Below are positions 1-9,301 of a DNA stretch of 64,000 nt, piece after piece. The number at the start of each line of letters is the position of its first letter. The stretch's first letter is position 1. A program made the translations under genes and the position numbers. The notes under the pieces were generated by a model. That model was not told where the DNA came from. It searched no databases and saw nothing but the letters and a program-made list of their open reading frames with translations. The stretch is from Acidobacteriota bacterium (GTDB lineage Bacteria; Acidobacteriota; Blastocatellia; UBA7656): the NCBI GenBank assembly GCA_040754075.1, contig JBFMDH010000025.1, forward strand, positions 1 to 64,000, written 5' to 3'.

Positions 1-32
1 ATCGATTCCGCCTCAACCGAACGACTTCAGGG

Positions 33-74
33 AACTGTGTAGCAGCTACACAGATGTGTAGCTGCTACACAGTT
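33..74. repeat. Inverted repeat built from a palindromic core
   Basis: Arms 33-51 and 56-74 are perfect reverse complements (19 bp) around a 4-nt centre. Each arm is itself nearly self-complementary, with the core CTGTGTAGCAGCTACACAG. The same core returns at 115-169, so this is a local repeat family. Such nested palindromes could be a REP-like element, an operator pair or a transcript end for a gene left of the window. No T-run follows on the plus strand, so I do not call it a terminator. Confidence 0.8.
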
Positions 75-114
75 TTCCTTAATTGAATAAATAATTTAAT
101 TTATCTGAGATTTA

Positions 115-169
115 CCGGGTCTTGGGCGGGAACTGTGTAGCAGCTACACAGTTCCCGCCCAAGACCCGG
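115..169. repeat. 55-bp perfect palindrome
   Basis: Bases 115-141 and 143-169 are exact reverse complements (27 bp each) around the single base 142. The inner part repeats the CTGTGTAGC core of the element at 33-74; the outer part, with GGGCGGG and CCCGCCC arms, is not in the first element. It lies about 130 bp upstream of the peptide gene at 302. It could form a cruciform or a very stable RNA hairpin, bind a dimeric protein, or be a REP-like mobile palindrome. A read-level inversion artefact cannot be excluded from sequence alone. Confidence 0.85.
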
Positions 170-301
170 AATTCATCTCATCCAATCAAACTGTTGCAAT
201 CAAACAGCCTAAGCGATTTCAGAGGTTCCACAAGCGAATGGCACAAACGTTGCCATATGGTATGTCGCGCGAAACAAAAAAAATTAAAGGAGATGTGGAA
301 A

Positions 302-403
302 ATGATTAACGAAATGATCAATAACGATGGTGAATTGTTAGTGGAGTTGGAAATCGTCGAAATGGAAGAGGTGGTTGCACCTGGAATCTTGATTGTCAAC
401 TAA
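302..403 (+). CDS. 33-aa acidic small peptide, candidate RiPP precursor
   Basis: Function unknown. The start is chosen from AAAGGAG at 286-292, nine bases before ATG 302. An in-frame ATG at 293 abuts the ribosome site and the longer frame from 122 has no such site. The peptide begins MINEMINNDGELL, is rich in Glu and Val, and ends VVAPGILIVN. It has no Cys, no signal peptide and no membrane segment. A leader-like acidic half followed by a short hydrophobic tail is a layout seen in ribosomal-peptide precursors. The next genes, after a hairpin, are an acetyltransferase and a PqqD-like/M50/HlyD protein, which would suit modification and processing or export of a small peptide. It could also be a regulatory leader peptide. 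The coding call rests on the ribosome site and the context only. Confidence 0.5.
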   Translation: MINEMINNDGELLVELEIVEMEEVVAPGILIVN

Positions 404-424
404 GCCGACAAGAATCTCAAAATG

Positions 425-507
425 CGCGGCGATTATGAGCCTACGTCAACGACACCCTACCCCCGCTCGTGACGATACTTGCTCTTAATCGCCGCGTTTC
501 TCTTTTT
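425..507 (+). terminator. Long-loop hairpin with T-run, possible attenuator
   Basis: Bases 425-440 and 481-496 pair over 16 positions with one mismatch (outer part CGCGGCGATTA) around a 40-nt loop. The sequence TTTCTCTTTTT follows at 497-507. It lies between the small peptide gene and the acetyltransferase, whose ribosome site starts at 511. A partial terminator here would let the peptide be made in excess over the enzymes, as is common after RiPP precursor genes (inference). Confidence 0.6.
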
Positions 508-524
508 ATGAAAGGCAAAATCAA

Positions 525-1136
525 ATGTTAAGAAACCTCCCCAAACTTAATCTAAATTTTTCGGATATGGTATCCGGCGATAATGCGATTTTTATCGTCC
601 CGGAAATTGAAACCGAACGATTACGGTTACGAAGATTTGCCTCGAATGATTATGATGCCCTTTATCGAATCTTCTCAAACCCGGAAGTCATCAAATTTTT
701 TGGCGAAGGAGACCCGCCTTCAAAAGAAGAAACAGAAGCCCTCCTCAACCGCTATATTGATGCCTACTGGCAAGAACATCATCTCGGTAAATGGGCAGTG
801 ATTGATAAACCGTCAAAAACTCTTATCGGTTTTTGCGGGTTCACCATGATTCGTAAAATACCGGAAATCGCCTATATGTTTGCTCAGGAATACTGGGGTC
901 GGGGATTAGCCACCGAAGCCGCTGCCGCCTGTCTCGGATATGGATTCGAGGTTGTCGGTATCGAAAGCGCCATCGCCTATACCAGACCTGAAAATCAGGC
1001 GTCGAAACGTGTCCTTGAAAAAATCGGGATGATTTATGAGAATATCGAAGCCCACTATGGCTATGTCTTCGACAAGTATGGCATCAACCGGCAGGATTAT
1101 CGAAAATTCAACCATCAATTAACCTCAAGCAGCTAA
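525..1136 (+). CDS. GNAT-family N-acetyltransferase (RimJ-like)
   Basis: Predicted to transfer an acetyl group from acetyl-CoA to an amine, as in the RimJ/RimL-type Acetyltransf_3 family. The opening ETERLRLRRF is the typical first strand of that family. The acetyl-CoA loop is YWGRGLATEA at about residues 125-134, and the C-terminal part has the usual N-x-A-S-x-x-V-L-E-K-I-G motif (about residues 155-166). AAAGG at 511-515 supports ATG 525, which gives 203 aa. An internal Met at residue 15 is a possible later start. The gene sits between the small peptide gene and the membrane protease-adaptor, with 45 bp to the latter. The substrate is unknown; the N-terminus or a Lys of a peptide product is possible, but an unrelated housekeeping role cannot be excluded. 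Confidence 0.85.
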   Translation: MLRNLPKLNLNFSDMVSGDNAIFIVPEIETERLRLRRFASNDYDALYRIFSNPEVIKFFGEGDPPSKEETEALLNRYIDAYWQEHHLGKWAVIDKPSKTLIGFCGFTMIRKIPEIAYMFAQEYWGRGLATEAAAACLGYGFEVVGIESAIAYTRPENQASKRVLEKIGMIYENIEAHYGYVFDKYGINRQDYRKFNHQLTSSS

Positions 1137-1181
1137 CCCGACCCCGATTATTAATGGGTTCGGCATAATTTGGGATGTCTC

Positions 1182-3728
1182 ATGTTTAAAGAGCCGCAAA
1201 ATGAAATTCAGTTTTGCCGGTATCCACCTAAGGTTTCCGATGCCGTTGATGTGACCGAACAAACCGAAGGTGAGACGACACGTTACATCGTTAGAAATAA
1301 ACTCAATGCCAAATATTTCTTATTAAGGCTCCCCGAATATCTGATTTTCAAACAGTTGGATGGAACCCAAACGCTATCGGATATTGCACAAGGCGGACGC
1401 CGTCAAACAGCGCCCAAAGCAACAGTTCCAACCTTAATCAAGTTTTTAACCAGACTCGACTCGCTTGGACTCCTCGATGGCAATAACCCGCCTGGTATTT
1501 CACCGCAAAGCGATAAAACGGAACTTTACAGGCGTATCAAATTATTCAACCCCAGCCGGTTTTTAAACTGGTTAGAGAGACGTTTTGGCTGGCTTTTATC
1601 CAAACCGTTTATCATCCTGTCATTTCTTGTCATGGGGTTCGTGCTTCTTGGATTGATCGTCAGGGCTGATGAATTTTCCAACTATACGCTATACACCTAT
1701 AAAGAATATGGGTTTGCTTCAATCATCCTGTTCACCCTGTCGATTACCGTGCTGCATGAATTCGCGCACGGCTGGGCTTGCAAACACTTTGGCGGCGATG
1801 TTGAAGAGATGGGCGTATTGATGATTTATTACGTCCTGCCGGCTTTCTATTGTAATGTTTCGGATATTTATCGTTTGAAAACCAAAAGTCAACGCCTCTG
1901 GGTTATCGCTGCGGGTATTTACTGGCAACTGTGTGTGAGTGCCCTGGCAGCGATGCTATGGTTATTAGCAACCCCCTTTTCGCTAATCGCGGATTTCAGT
2001 TTTCTGGTACTTCTGGGTGGGACTTTAAATATATTGGTGAACTGCAATCCGTTGATAAAACTGGATGGCTATTACGCGCTGTCACAAGCCTTGAATATTT
2101 CAAACTTACAAACGGCATCCAGTCATTACATCCACTCATTCATCGAAAAATTTCTTGGAAATTCAACCGCAAAAAAATTTCAACCTACTCGCCCGCTACT
2201 TTTTTTCTCCTATTGGATTCTCTCGATCCTCTATTCAATCCTGCTGATTTATTTCATTTTGAATTTAGCGGGAGCCTGGTTATTGGATAACCTGAGATTT
2301 TTCGGCGCAGGGATAACCCTGGGTCTGGCTGGCTTATTAACCAAAAGGTGGTGGATTCCCATCGCTCGGAATTTGCAGGTTTGGTTTTTAGCTTTCAAAT
2401 CCGCTTCGATGAAAGGAGCAAATCCGATGTCTACTGAGCAACCGTTTCATCAATCGTCATCCGTTAAACCGGGAAGCAAAACACCCGGCGCTAGAATCAG
2501 CATTAAACGCAGCACTGTTCTCAAAGGCGCTTTTGCGTTACTGATTTTTGCCATTCTATTTACTCCCTGGGAAGCCTCAACCGGTAGCGATTGCACGCTG
2601 CAATTACCGCCCGGTCGTGAAGGCATCGCCAGAGCCAACACTGATGCGGTACTGGCTGAAATATTCGTTCAGCAGGGAGACACGATTGCCGAAGGTTCAA
2701 AAATTGCCCGACTCGCAAATCCTGAAATCGAAGATAAACTGACACAAATCAACTCGGAAATTCAACGCTTGAATGCCAACAATGCGCGGATTGAAGATGA
2801 ATTGAAGGTCAAAAGCGAACTCCTGCTGTCAGCTAATTTGAAAGAAACCGAACGCAAACGCCTTCTCGAAGAATACCAATCGGAATCCCAACAAATCAGG
2901 GCTAATGCAACAGAGGCAACATCGCTTCCGCCATCGCTTGCCATCTTGCAATCGGAAATCGAATTGAAACAAACCGAACTTGAACACAATCGCCGAGAAG
3001 TCGAACGCTATAAAAAATTATTTGAACAAGGACTGGTCGGTTCGCAAATTTATGACCGGGCAATTGCCGCCATGCGCATCAGCGAAAAAGAATTGCAATC
3101 GGCGCGCGCCCGTTTGGAAGCTGCCAAAGTTGACCATCGCCGCTTGACTGCCAGCACGGAAACCGGTTCTCTGGTTGCAGAAACCGAAGCTCGCGCTGCC
3201 CGTTCAAATTTTGAAGCCTTGATAGCCGAATTGCATTCCAATCGTCAACAACTCGAAGCCTTGAAAATCCGTCAGGAAATTTTACAACGCGAATATGATG
3301 GTATGAATGTCACAGCGCCGCGCGCAGGCGTCGTGCTGGGTGAAGATTTACAAAAAACCACTGGTCGTCATTACAACAAAGGTGATGAGATTTGTCGCAT
3401 CGGTGAACTGGAAAAATTTCTTTTGAAGATAGAAGTCAGCGAACGTGAAATCAGTAATGTCCGGTTGGAAAGTTCGGTTCGCTTTAAATTAAAAACCGTG
3501 CCCGGTCGAACCTTTACCGGACGGGTTTCAAAAATCAATGCCGAACCGATTGCCAATCAAAACGGGCAGCGGTTCTACCCGGTCGAAGTGATGGTTGAAA
3601 ATTCCGATGGCATGCTGAGACCCGGAATGACCGGCTTTGCCCGTATTTCATTCGGTCGTCAATCGGTAGGATTTATTATTGCCGAAAAACTCTGGCATTC
3701 ATTACGCCCGGAACTTTGGCTATTTTAA
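1182..3728 (+). CDS. PqqD-like / M50 metalloprotease / HlyD adaptor fusion
   Basis: A three-part membrane protein of 848 aa. Residues about 15-95 resemble PqqD-like peptide-recognition domains. About 140-390 form a multi-pass site-2-protease (M50) domain with the zinc motif HEFAH (192-196) and the third ligand in NPLIKLDGYY (about 289-298). After one more membrane helix (about 443-462), the rest is a periplasmic HlyD/RND-type adaptor with a long coiled coil (about 530-690) and a beta-barrel domain. The family is known from peptide-export and RiPP loci (putative peptide zinc metalloproteases such as YydH). It could cleave a peptide in the membrane and pass it outward; no ABC transporter is adjacent. 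ATG 1182 is preferred over the TTG at 1170, with a weak GGGA site at 1172-1175. Confidence 0.85.
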   Translation: MFKEPQNEIQFCRYPPKVSDAVDVTEQTEGETTRYIVRNKLNAKYFLLRLPEYLIFKQLDGTQTLSDIAQGGRRQTAPKATVPTLIKFLTRLDSLGLLDGNNPPGISPQSDKTELYRRIKLFNPSRFLNWLERRFGWLLSKPFIILSFLVMGFVLLGLIVRADEFSNYTLYTYKEYGFASIILFTLSITVLHEFAHGWACKHFGGDVEEMGVLMIYYVLPAFYCNVSDIYRLKTKSQRLWVIAAGIYWQLCVSALAAMLWLLATPFSLIADFSFLVLLGGTLNILVNCNPLIKLDGYYALSQALNISNLQTASSHYIHSFIEKFLGNSTAKKFQPTRPLLFFSYWILSILYSILLIYFILNLAGAWLLDNLRFFGAGITLGLAGLLTKRWWIPIARNLQVWFLAFKSASMKGANPMSTEQPFHQSSSVKPGSKTPGARISIKRSTVLKGAFALLIFAILFTPWEASTGSDCTLQLPPGREGIARANTDAVLAEIFVQQGDTIAEGSKIARLANPEIEDKLTQINSEIQRLNANNARIEDELKVKSELLLSANLKETERKRLLEEYQSESQQIRANATEATSLPPSLAILQSEIELKQTELEHNRREVERYKKLFEQGLVGSQIYDRAIAAMRISEKELQSARARLEAAKVDHRRLTASTETGSLVAETEARAARSNFEALIAELHSNRQQLEALKIRQEILQREYDGMNVTAPRAGVVLGEDLQKTTGRHYNKGDEICRIGELEKFLLKIEVSEREISNVRLESSVRFKLKTVPGRTFTGRVSKINAEPIANQNGQRFYPVEVMVENSDGMLRPGMTGFARISFGRQSVGFIIAEKLWHSLRPELWLF

Positions 3729-3759
3729 ATTTGCGAGAGATACAAAGCACTTTACGTGA

Positions 3760-3790
3760 GTTGAAAAGCGGTCTTTGACCGCTTTTCAAC
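3760..3790. terminator. 14-bp perfect hairpin after the protease gene
   Basis: Arms 3760-3773 and 3777-3790 are perfect complements around TTT. The stem includes AAAAGCGGTC. No T-run follows, so it is either an RNA-stabilising 3' hairpin or part of a tandem transcript end together with the terminator at 3841-3873. Confidence 0.5.
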
Positions 3791-3840
3791 GGCATTCAGG
3801 TGAAATCCATCACCAACTGTTTTAGACTTTCATCCCCAAT

Positions 3841-3873
3841 AAAAAAGGGTAGGCTTTATCGCTACCCTTTTTT
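3841..3873. terminator. Bidirectional intrinsic terminator
   Basis: AAAAAAGGGTAG (3841-3852) pairs with CTACCCTTTTTT (3862-3873). The T-run serves the plus-strand protease-adaptor gene, and the A-run serves the minus-strand cyclophilin gene that ends at 3888. Confidence 0.85.
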
Positions 3874-3887
3874 GTTTGCCAACCAAA

Positions 3888-4343
3888 TCAATCAACCAGT
3901 GCGACTTTGGTCATCTTATCGCCGCGACGAATTTGATTGACCGTATCCATGCCATCAAGCACACGACCAAAGACTGCATAATTCATATCTAAAAATGGTG
4001 TGGGCGCAAGCGTGATATAAAACTGGCTTGAGGCGCTGTCGGGATTTGATGACCGCGCCATCGCTATCGCACCGGCATCGCCGTGCGGCAGTTCTCTTGA
4101 CACTTCAAGTTTGATTCTTCGTTCGCGGCCGGTTTCGTCGATGTAACCGCCGGTTCCGGTTCCCAGCGGACAACCGCCTTGAATAACGAAATTGGGCTCG
4201 ACGCGGTGAAATGTTAAGCCGTTATAAAATCCTTTTTGCACCAGATCAATAAAATTGCCCGCCGTAATTGGCGCTTTGTCTTCGTAGAGTTCGATGGTGA
4301 TGTTGCCTTTATCGGTTTCGATGACTGCTTTCTTATTTGCCAT
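3888..4343 (-). CDS. Peptidyl-prolyl cis-trans isomerase, cyclophilin type
   Basis: Catalyses cis-trans isomerisation of Xaa-Pro bonds during protein folding. The 151-aa single-domain protein has the cyclophilin core signatures [13 protein letters not shown] (catalytic Arg, near residue 46) and the substrate-pocket stretch around [17 protein letters not shown]. The position often occupied by Trp in cyclosporin-binding homologues is not Trp here ([10 protein letters not shown]), as in many bacterial forms. No signal peptide is seen, so it is probably cytoplasmic. AAAGGA lies before ATG 4343. It is transcribed alone and divergently from the threonine synthase gene. Confidence 0.95.
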   Translation of the reverse strand: MANKKAVIETDKGNITIELYEDKAPITAGNFIDLVQKGFYNGLTFHRVEPNFVIQGGCPLGTGTGGYIDETGRERRIKLEVSRELPHGDAGAIAMARSSNPDSASSQFYITLAPTPFLDMNYAVFGRVLDGMDTVNQIRRGDKMTKVALVD

Positions 4344-4466
4344 AAATTAATCCTTTCAAATTGGTTTAAAATCGAATCTACCATCGCCGGAAAGCTTGCG
4401 ACAAGTTGATGATGGCAATGGGTAAAGTTATACTGACCGGCTTTCCTATTAAATTTGAGGTGAATA

Positions 4467-5627
<1,161 letters not shown>

Positions 5628-5632
5628 AACGG

Positions 5633-5670
5633 ATAAGGAGCGGGAATTCATCTTCCGCTCCTTATTTTTT
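5633..5670. terminator. Bidirectional terminator between thrC and the mutase
   Basis: AAGGAGCGG at 5635-5643 pairs with CCGCTCCTT at 5655-5663. T5665-5670 follows on the plus strand, and A-rich bases flank the other side. It overlaps the stop codon of the minus-strand mutase gene. Confidence 0.8.
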
Positions 5671-7027
5671 ACTCGTGAACCAGTTCGTTCAATTTGGCTT
5701 CAACGGCATTTCGGATAGCAGTCAAATGGTTTTCGCTTTCGGCTTCAAAACGCATAACCAATACCGGTTGAGTATTAGAAGCGCGAACCAGCCCCCAACC
5801 GTGTTCAAACAAAATCCGCGCGCCATCAATGTCGATGACTTCGTGGGTTTGTTTAAAGGCTTCGGTCAACAGTTTAACGATGTCAAATTTTTTCTCATCG
5901 GGACAATCAAAACGGATTTCCGGAGTGTTGATGGTTTTGGGTAAATCTTCCAGAAGCGCGGACAACGGTTGCTCGGTATTCGATAAAATTTCCAGTAACC
6001 GCGCCCCTGCATAAACCGCATCGTCATAACCGAAGTAGCGATGGGCGAAAAAGATATGCCCGCTCATTTCACCGGCAAGTACCGCTTGTTTTTCCTTCAT
6101 TGCGGCTTTGATTAACGAATGCCCGACTTTCCACATCACCGCATTGCCGCCGTGTTTGGCAATGTCATCAAACAGGGTTTTTGAACACTTCACTTCGGCA
6201 ATAAAAGTAGCGCCGGGAATTTCTTTTAAAATGGCGCGTGAAAAAATGACCATCAATTGATCGCCCCAAATGATTTTGCCTTTTTCATCAACCACACCGA
6301 TGCGGTCGCCGTCGCCATCAAAGGCAATCACCAAATCCGCCGAATGTTCGTGGACGGCTTTAATGGCGTGTTGCATATTTTCGATTACTGTCGGGTCGGG
6401 GTGGTGGTTGGGAAAGCGGCTGTCCGGCTCGCAAAATAATTCGACAACTTCGCATCCCATTTGTCTGTAAAGCGGCGCGCCGATAATTCCGCCCATGCCA
6501 TTTCCGGCATCCACGACAACTTTCAATTTACGATTGCCGAGTTTGATATTTGATTTTAGAAATTTGAAATAACACGGCACAATGTCGCGTTCGGTCGAAC
6601 TTCCCTGTCCGGTGGCGAACTCTTTGGACAAGGCATAGGATTTAATTTCCTTGATTTGCTCGCCATAAATTGAACTCTTATTGAAACAGATTTTAAAACC
6701 ATTATTATCGGCAGGGTTATGGCTGCCGGTTATCATGACGCCCGCATCAACATTAAGGCTATCGGTAAACAGCGAGTAATAGAGCAAAGGGGTCGGCACC
6801 ATGCCAATATCGACAACATCACACCCTGATTCATTCAACCCATGAATCATGATGTCGCGAAATATCGGTGAACTCTCGCGAGCGTCGCGACCCAAGCTCA
6901 CGCGGGTGATGTTGCGCTTTCGATAAAAGGTGCCGATGGCGCGCGCTACGCGATACACCGAATCTTCGGTTAAATCTTTTCCCACAACTCCGCGAATATC
7001 ATATTCACGAAAAATATTCTCATTCAT
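5669..7027 (-). CDS. Phosphomannomutase/phosphoglucomutase
   Basis: Interconverts hexose 6-phosphate and 1-phosphate, supplying sugar nucleotides for envelope polysaccharide (the ManB/AlgC type of the alpha-D-phosphohexomutase family). The 452-aa protein has all signature loops: the phosphoserine in TGSHNP (Ser102), the Mg site DGDGDR (about 240), the sugar-binding GEMSGH (about 325) and a C-terminal phosphate-binding RASNTQP. ATG 7027 has GGAG seven bases upstream. It is preceded by 252 bp of non-coding DNA that separates it from the YmdB-like gene. Mannose or glucose preference cannot be set from sequence. Confidence 0.93.
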   Translation of the reverse strand: MNENIFREYDIRGVVGKDLTEDSVYRVARAIGTFYRKRNITRVSLGRDARESSPIFRDIMIHGLNESGCDVVDIGMVPTPLLYYSLFTDSLNVDAGVMITGSHNPADNNGFKICFNKSSIYGEQIKEIKSYALSKEFATGQGSSTERDIVPCYFKFLKSNIKLGNRKLKVVVDAGNGMGGIIGAPLYRQMGCEVVELFCEPDSRFPNHHPDPTVIENMQHAIKAVHEHSADLVIAFDGDGDRIGVVDEKGKIIWGDQLMVIFSRAILKEIPGATFIAEVKCSKTLFDDIAKHGGNAVMWKVGHSLIKAAMKEKQAVLAGEMSGHIFFAHRYFGYDDAVYAGARLLEILSNTEQPLSALLEDLPKTINTPEIRFDCPDEKKFDIVKLLTEAFKQTHEVIDIDGARILFEHGWGLVRASNTQPVLVMRFEAESENHLTAIRNAVEAKLNELVHE

Positions 7028-7279
7028 TGTTCAACTCCACTGCTATTTTTGCGAGGTTATTACCCGAAGGGAGGGTATCAGTTGTCAGCCGATTGTTGCC
7101 ATTTTCACTCAAAAAATACCATCGGGCAATAATAACTTTCATACTTCAAGGAACCGTTATTGCCAAATCTGAAGCGGTTGGTTTTATCACCACCCCTTTA
7201 CAGATTTTAGAATTACGCGAAAGCTGCAACTCTTTACAACCCTCCAAAGAAAATCACCCACCGGAATTACACATATCAT

Positions 7280-8053
7280 TTAGCCTTGAATCCGTTCAAT
7301 GCTAATGGCTTTGCCGGATTGTTCTTCGATTTCGACGACGACGCCACTGACCCGCGCATCACCGGTTGCAGGTTCAAATCGAATAGGCATTCCACGAAGA
7401 AATCGTTGGATGACAACCTGCGACTGCACCCCGATAACCGAATCGTGCGGACCGGTCATGCCCAAATCGGTAATGTAGGCGGTGCCCTTCGGGAAAATCT
7501 GTTCATCGGCAGTTTGCACATGGGTATGCGTTCCGACAACGACAGACACCCGACCATCAACATAACGACCGAAAGCAATTTTTTCCGAGGTTGCTTCGGC
7601 ATGAAAATCAACGATAATGATTCTGGCGCGTGAAGCCACCTCGCCAATTAATTTATCCGCCATTTTAAAAGGACAATCGGTCGGCGGCATAAAAATGCGC
7701 CCTTGAAGATTAATGACGGCAATGGGCGTGCCGGATTCGGTTGCCCCAAACCACACGCCGCGTCCGGGTGTTTCCGAGGCGTAATTTGCCGGACGTAATA
7801 ATCTTGGCTGATTTTCGATGTAAGCGATGCCCTCTTTTTTATCATAGATGTGATTGCCGGAGGTCATAACATCGACGCCCGCTGTCAGCATCTCTTCACC
7901 GATTTTTGTATTAATCCCTGCGCCATCCGCAGCATTTTCGACGTTGGCAATGACAAATTCGGCTTCATACTGTTTTTTTAATTGTCTGATTGATTGACAC
8001 AAAACCGCGCGACCGGGGTTGCCGACCACATCGCCTAAAATTACGACCTTCAT
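7280..8053 (-). CDS. ymdB: YmdB-like metallophosphoesterase (TIGR00282 family)
   Basis: Predicted di-metal 2',3'-cyclic nucleotide phosphodiesterase, the family of Bacillus YmdB, which affects biofilm and motility decisions. Metal-ligand motifs run in order: GDVVGNPGR at the N-terminus, NVENAADG, SGNHIYD, FHAEATSEK and GTHTHVQTAD. The length of 257 aa is normal. I use the ATG at 8053; the TTG at 8056 is only one codon longer. It lies between the mutase gene and a secreted conserved protein, all on the minus strand. The physiological substrate in this organism is unknown. Confidence 0.9.
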   Translation of the reverse strand: MKVVILGDVVGNPGRAVLCQSIRQLKKQYEAEFVIANVENAADGAGINTKIGEEMLTAGVDVMTSGNHIYDKKEGIAYIENQPRLLRPANYASETPGRGVWFGATESGTPIAVINLQGRIFMPPTDCPFKMADKLIGEVASRARIIIVDFHAEATSEKIAFGRYVDGRVSVVVGTHTHVQTADEQIFPKGTAYITDLGMTGPHDSVIGVQSQVVIQRFLRGMPIRFEPATGDARVSGVVVEIEEQSGKAISIERIQG

Positions 8054-8074
8054 CAAAACCCCAACTTTCAGGGA

Positions 8075-8099
8075 AAATCAAAGGCGGTCATAGACCGCC
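8075..8099 (-). terminator. Intrinsic terminator after the 8165-9277 gene
   Basis: On the minus strand GGCGGTC (8099-8093) and GACCGCC (8089-8083) form a 7-bp stem with a 3-nt loop, followed by TTTGATTTT. It would end the transcript of the secreted protein before ymdB. Confidence 0.6.
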
Positions 8100-8164
8100 C
8101 CGATATGAAAAAGAAAATTAAAAAATGTAAACCTTACGCAATCAACCTGTGCGCCCGCAATCAA

Positions 8165-9277
8165 TCACCGCAAGGGGATGGAATATTTGGTCACCACGTT
8201 TTCATAGGTTTCACATTCACCGGCTTTGCACATCTTCAATAAATCTTCGATGCGTTGCAACAATTGCGTGCTGAAATGATTGGGTTCATATTGCGGATGC
8301 AGCGGCGCGTAATAATTGAAATAACTGCGAATAATCAGGCTGTTTTTATCAATCGGCAAAGCCGCGACATTTTCAATAAACTTGTCGTATTGTCCTTGGC
8401 GATGAACATAAAATTCGACATTTGAAACATAAAAAGCCGAGACTTTTTCTTTCAATTCATTCACATATTTGGCTACCGCTTTCATTGCCTGGGTTCCCGC
8501 TAAATCGCCGGTGCAAGGGATAATCAAATCCTGTTCCTGCAGGCGTTTTAAAAACTGCCAGTCATCTTCCCGACAGAGGTAATTGTTCTGTTGTCCGGTT
8601 AAATCTTTTTCCAGAAGCAAGTCTCTGTAAGTCGGATAGATTGAGCGCGGCGGGCGATTGTGGCTCGAATAGCGAATATCCAGTCCTGCGCTATAAAAAG
8701 CTTGTTGAATGGTTTCGATGGTTCTCAGGTCGGTTTCCGAAAGTTTAAGGTCATATTTTTGCACTTCACGGCGAACCGTTTCTAGGGTTTTATCGAATAA
8801 TTTTTGATCCGAAGGCGTGGAATCAATGTACTCGACCAACCCTTTTATATCTTTCTCTTCCCAACCTTTGGTTTTAGGAAACGGTTTTCCAAATAACAGG
8901 CTGAGGTATTCGATGCGGCTACGCGCCTGAATGAACAGGGTTTTGAAAAACAGATGATGCAACAAATTATCTCGACGAATATCAAGCATAATGGCGCGGG
9001 TCGGGCGAATTTTGGCAATATAGGTAAAATTCTGATCGGGCCCGACACCGATATAGACACCGCCTTTGGTTTTAAATTCGTTCAGTTTGCCAAACACATG
9101 GAGGTAGGACGTTTCATTGGAAATCAAATTATCGGAATCGAAAAACCCTCCCGATTCCGAAAGCCGCGCACTCAAGGCGGCAAACTCTTTATGGTCTTTC
9201 GCCTGAGTTGCCGGAACCACGCTCGTTGAAAAAAATGCGATTAAACTGATTGAAAGCATCAACGCTTTGAATTTCAT
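8165..9277 (-). CDS. Secreted conserved protein, LIC_10091-like family
   Basis: A 370-aa protein of unknown function with a clear signal peptide (MKFKALMLSISLIAFFST, likely cleaved near residue 27). The stretch GGVYIGVGPDQNFTYIAKI, then a MLDIRRDNLLHH segment, resembles a family I remember from Leptospira (LIC_10091), where a Rossmann-like fold has been suggested. That assignment is from memory and moderately sure. GVGPDQN at a strand-loop position looks like a ligand-binding turn. GGAGAGATAATTG precedes ATG 9277; the TTG at 9280 is rejected. It follows the Q-rich DUF4175-like gene by 24 bp, so it may be the last member of the envelope operon. Confidence 0.6.
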   Translation of the reverse strand: MKFKALMLSISLIAFFSTSVVPATQAKDHKEFAALSARLSESGGFFDSDNLISNETSYLHVFGKLNEFKTKGGVYIGVGPDQNFTYIAKIRPTRAIMLDIRRDNLLHHLFFKTLFIQARSRIEYLSLLFGKPFPKTKGWEEKDIKGLVEYIDSTPSDQKLFDKTLETVRREVQKYDLKLSETDLRTIETIQQAFYSAGLDIRYSSHNRPPRSIYPTYRDLLLEKDLTGQQNNYLCREDDWQFLKRLQEQDLIIPCTGDLAGTQAMKAVAKYVNELKEKVSAFYVSNVEFYVHRQGQYDKFIENVAALPIDKNSLIIRSYFNYYAPLHPQYEPNHFSTQLLQRIEDLLKMCKAGECETYENVVTKYSIPLR

Positions 9278-9301
9278 CAATTATCTCTCCAATTATTCGG
9301 G

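Noticed and set aside
122-301. N-terminal extension of the small peptide frame (93-aa version)
   Set aside because: It begins inside the 55-bp palindrome, has no ribosome site, and its composition is unlike the 33-aa part.
7028-7279. Plus-strand reading frame (starting about 7027) in the gap upstream of the mutase
   Set aside because: No ribosome site, overlaps ymdB, no recognisable protein.
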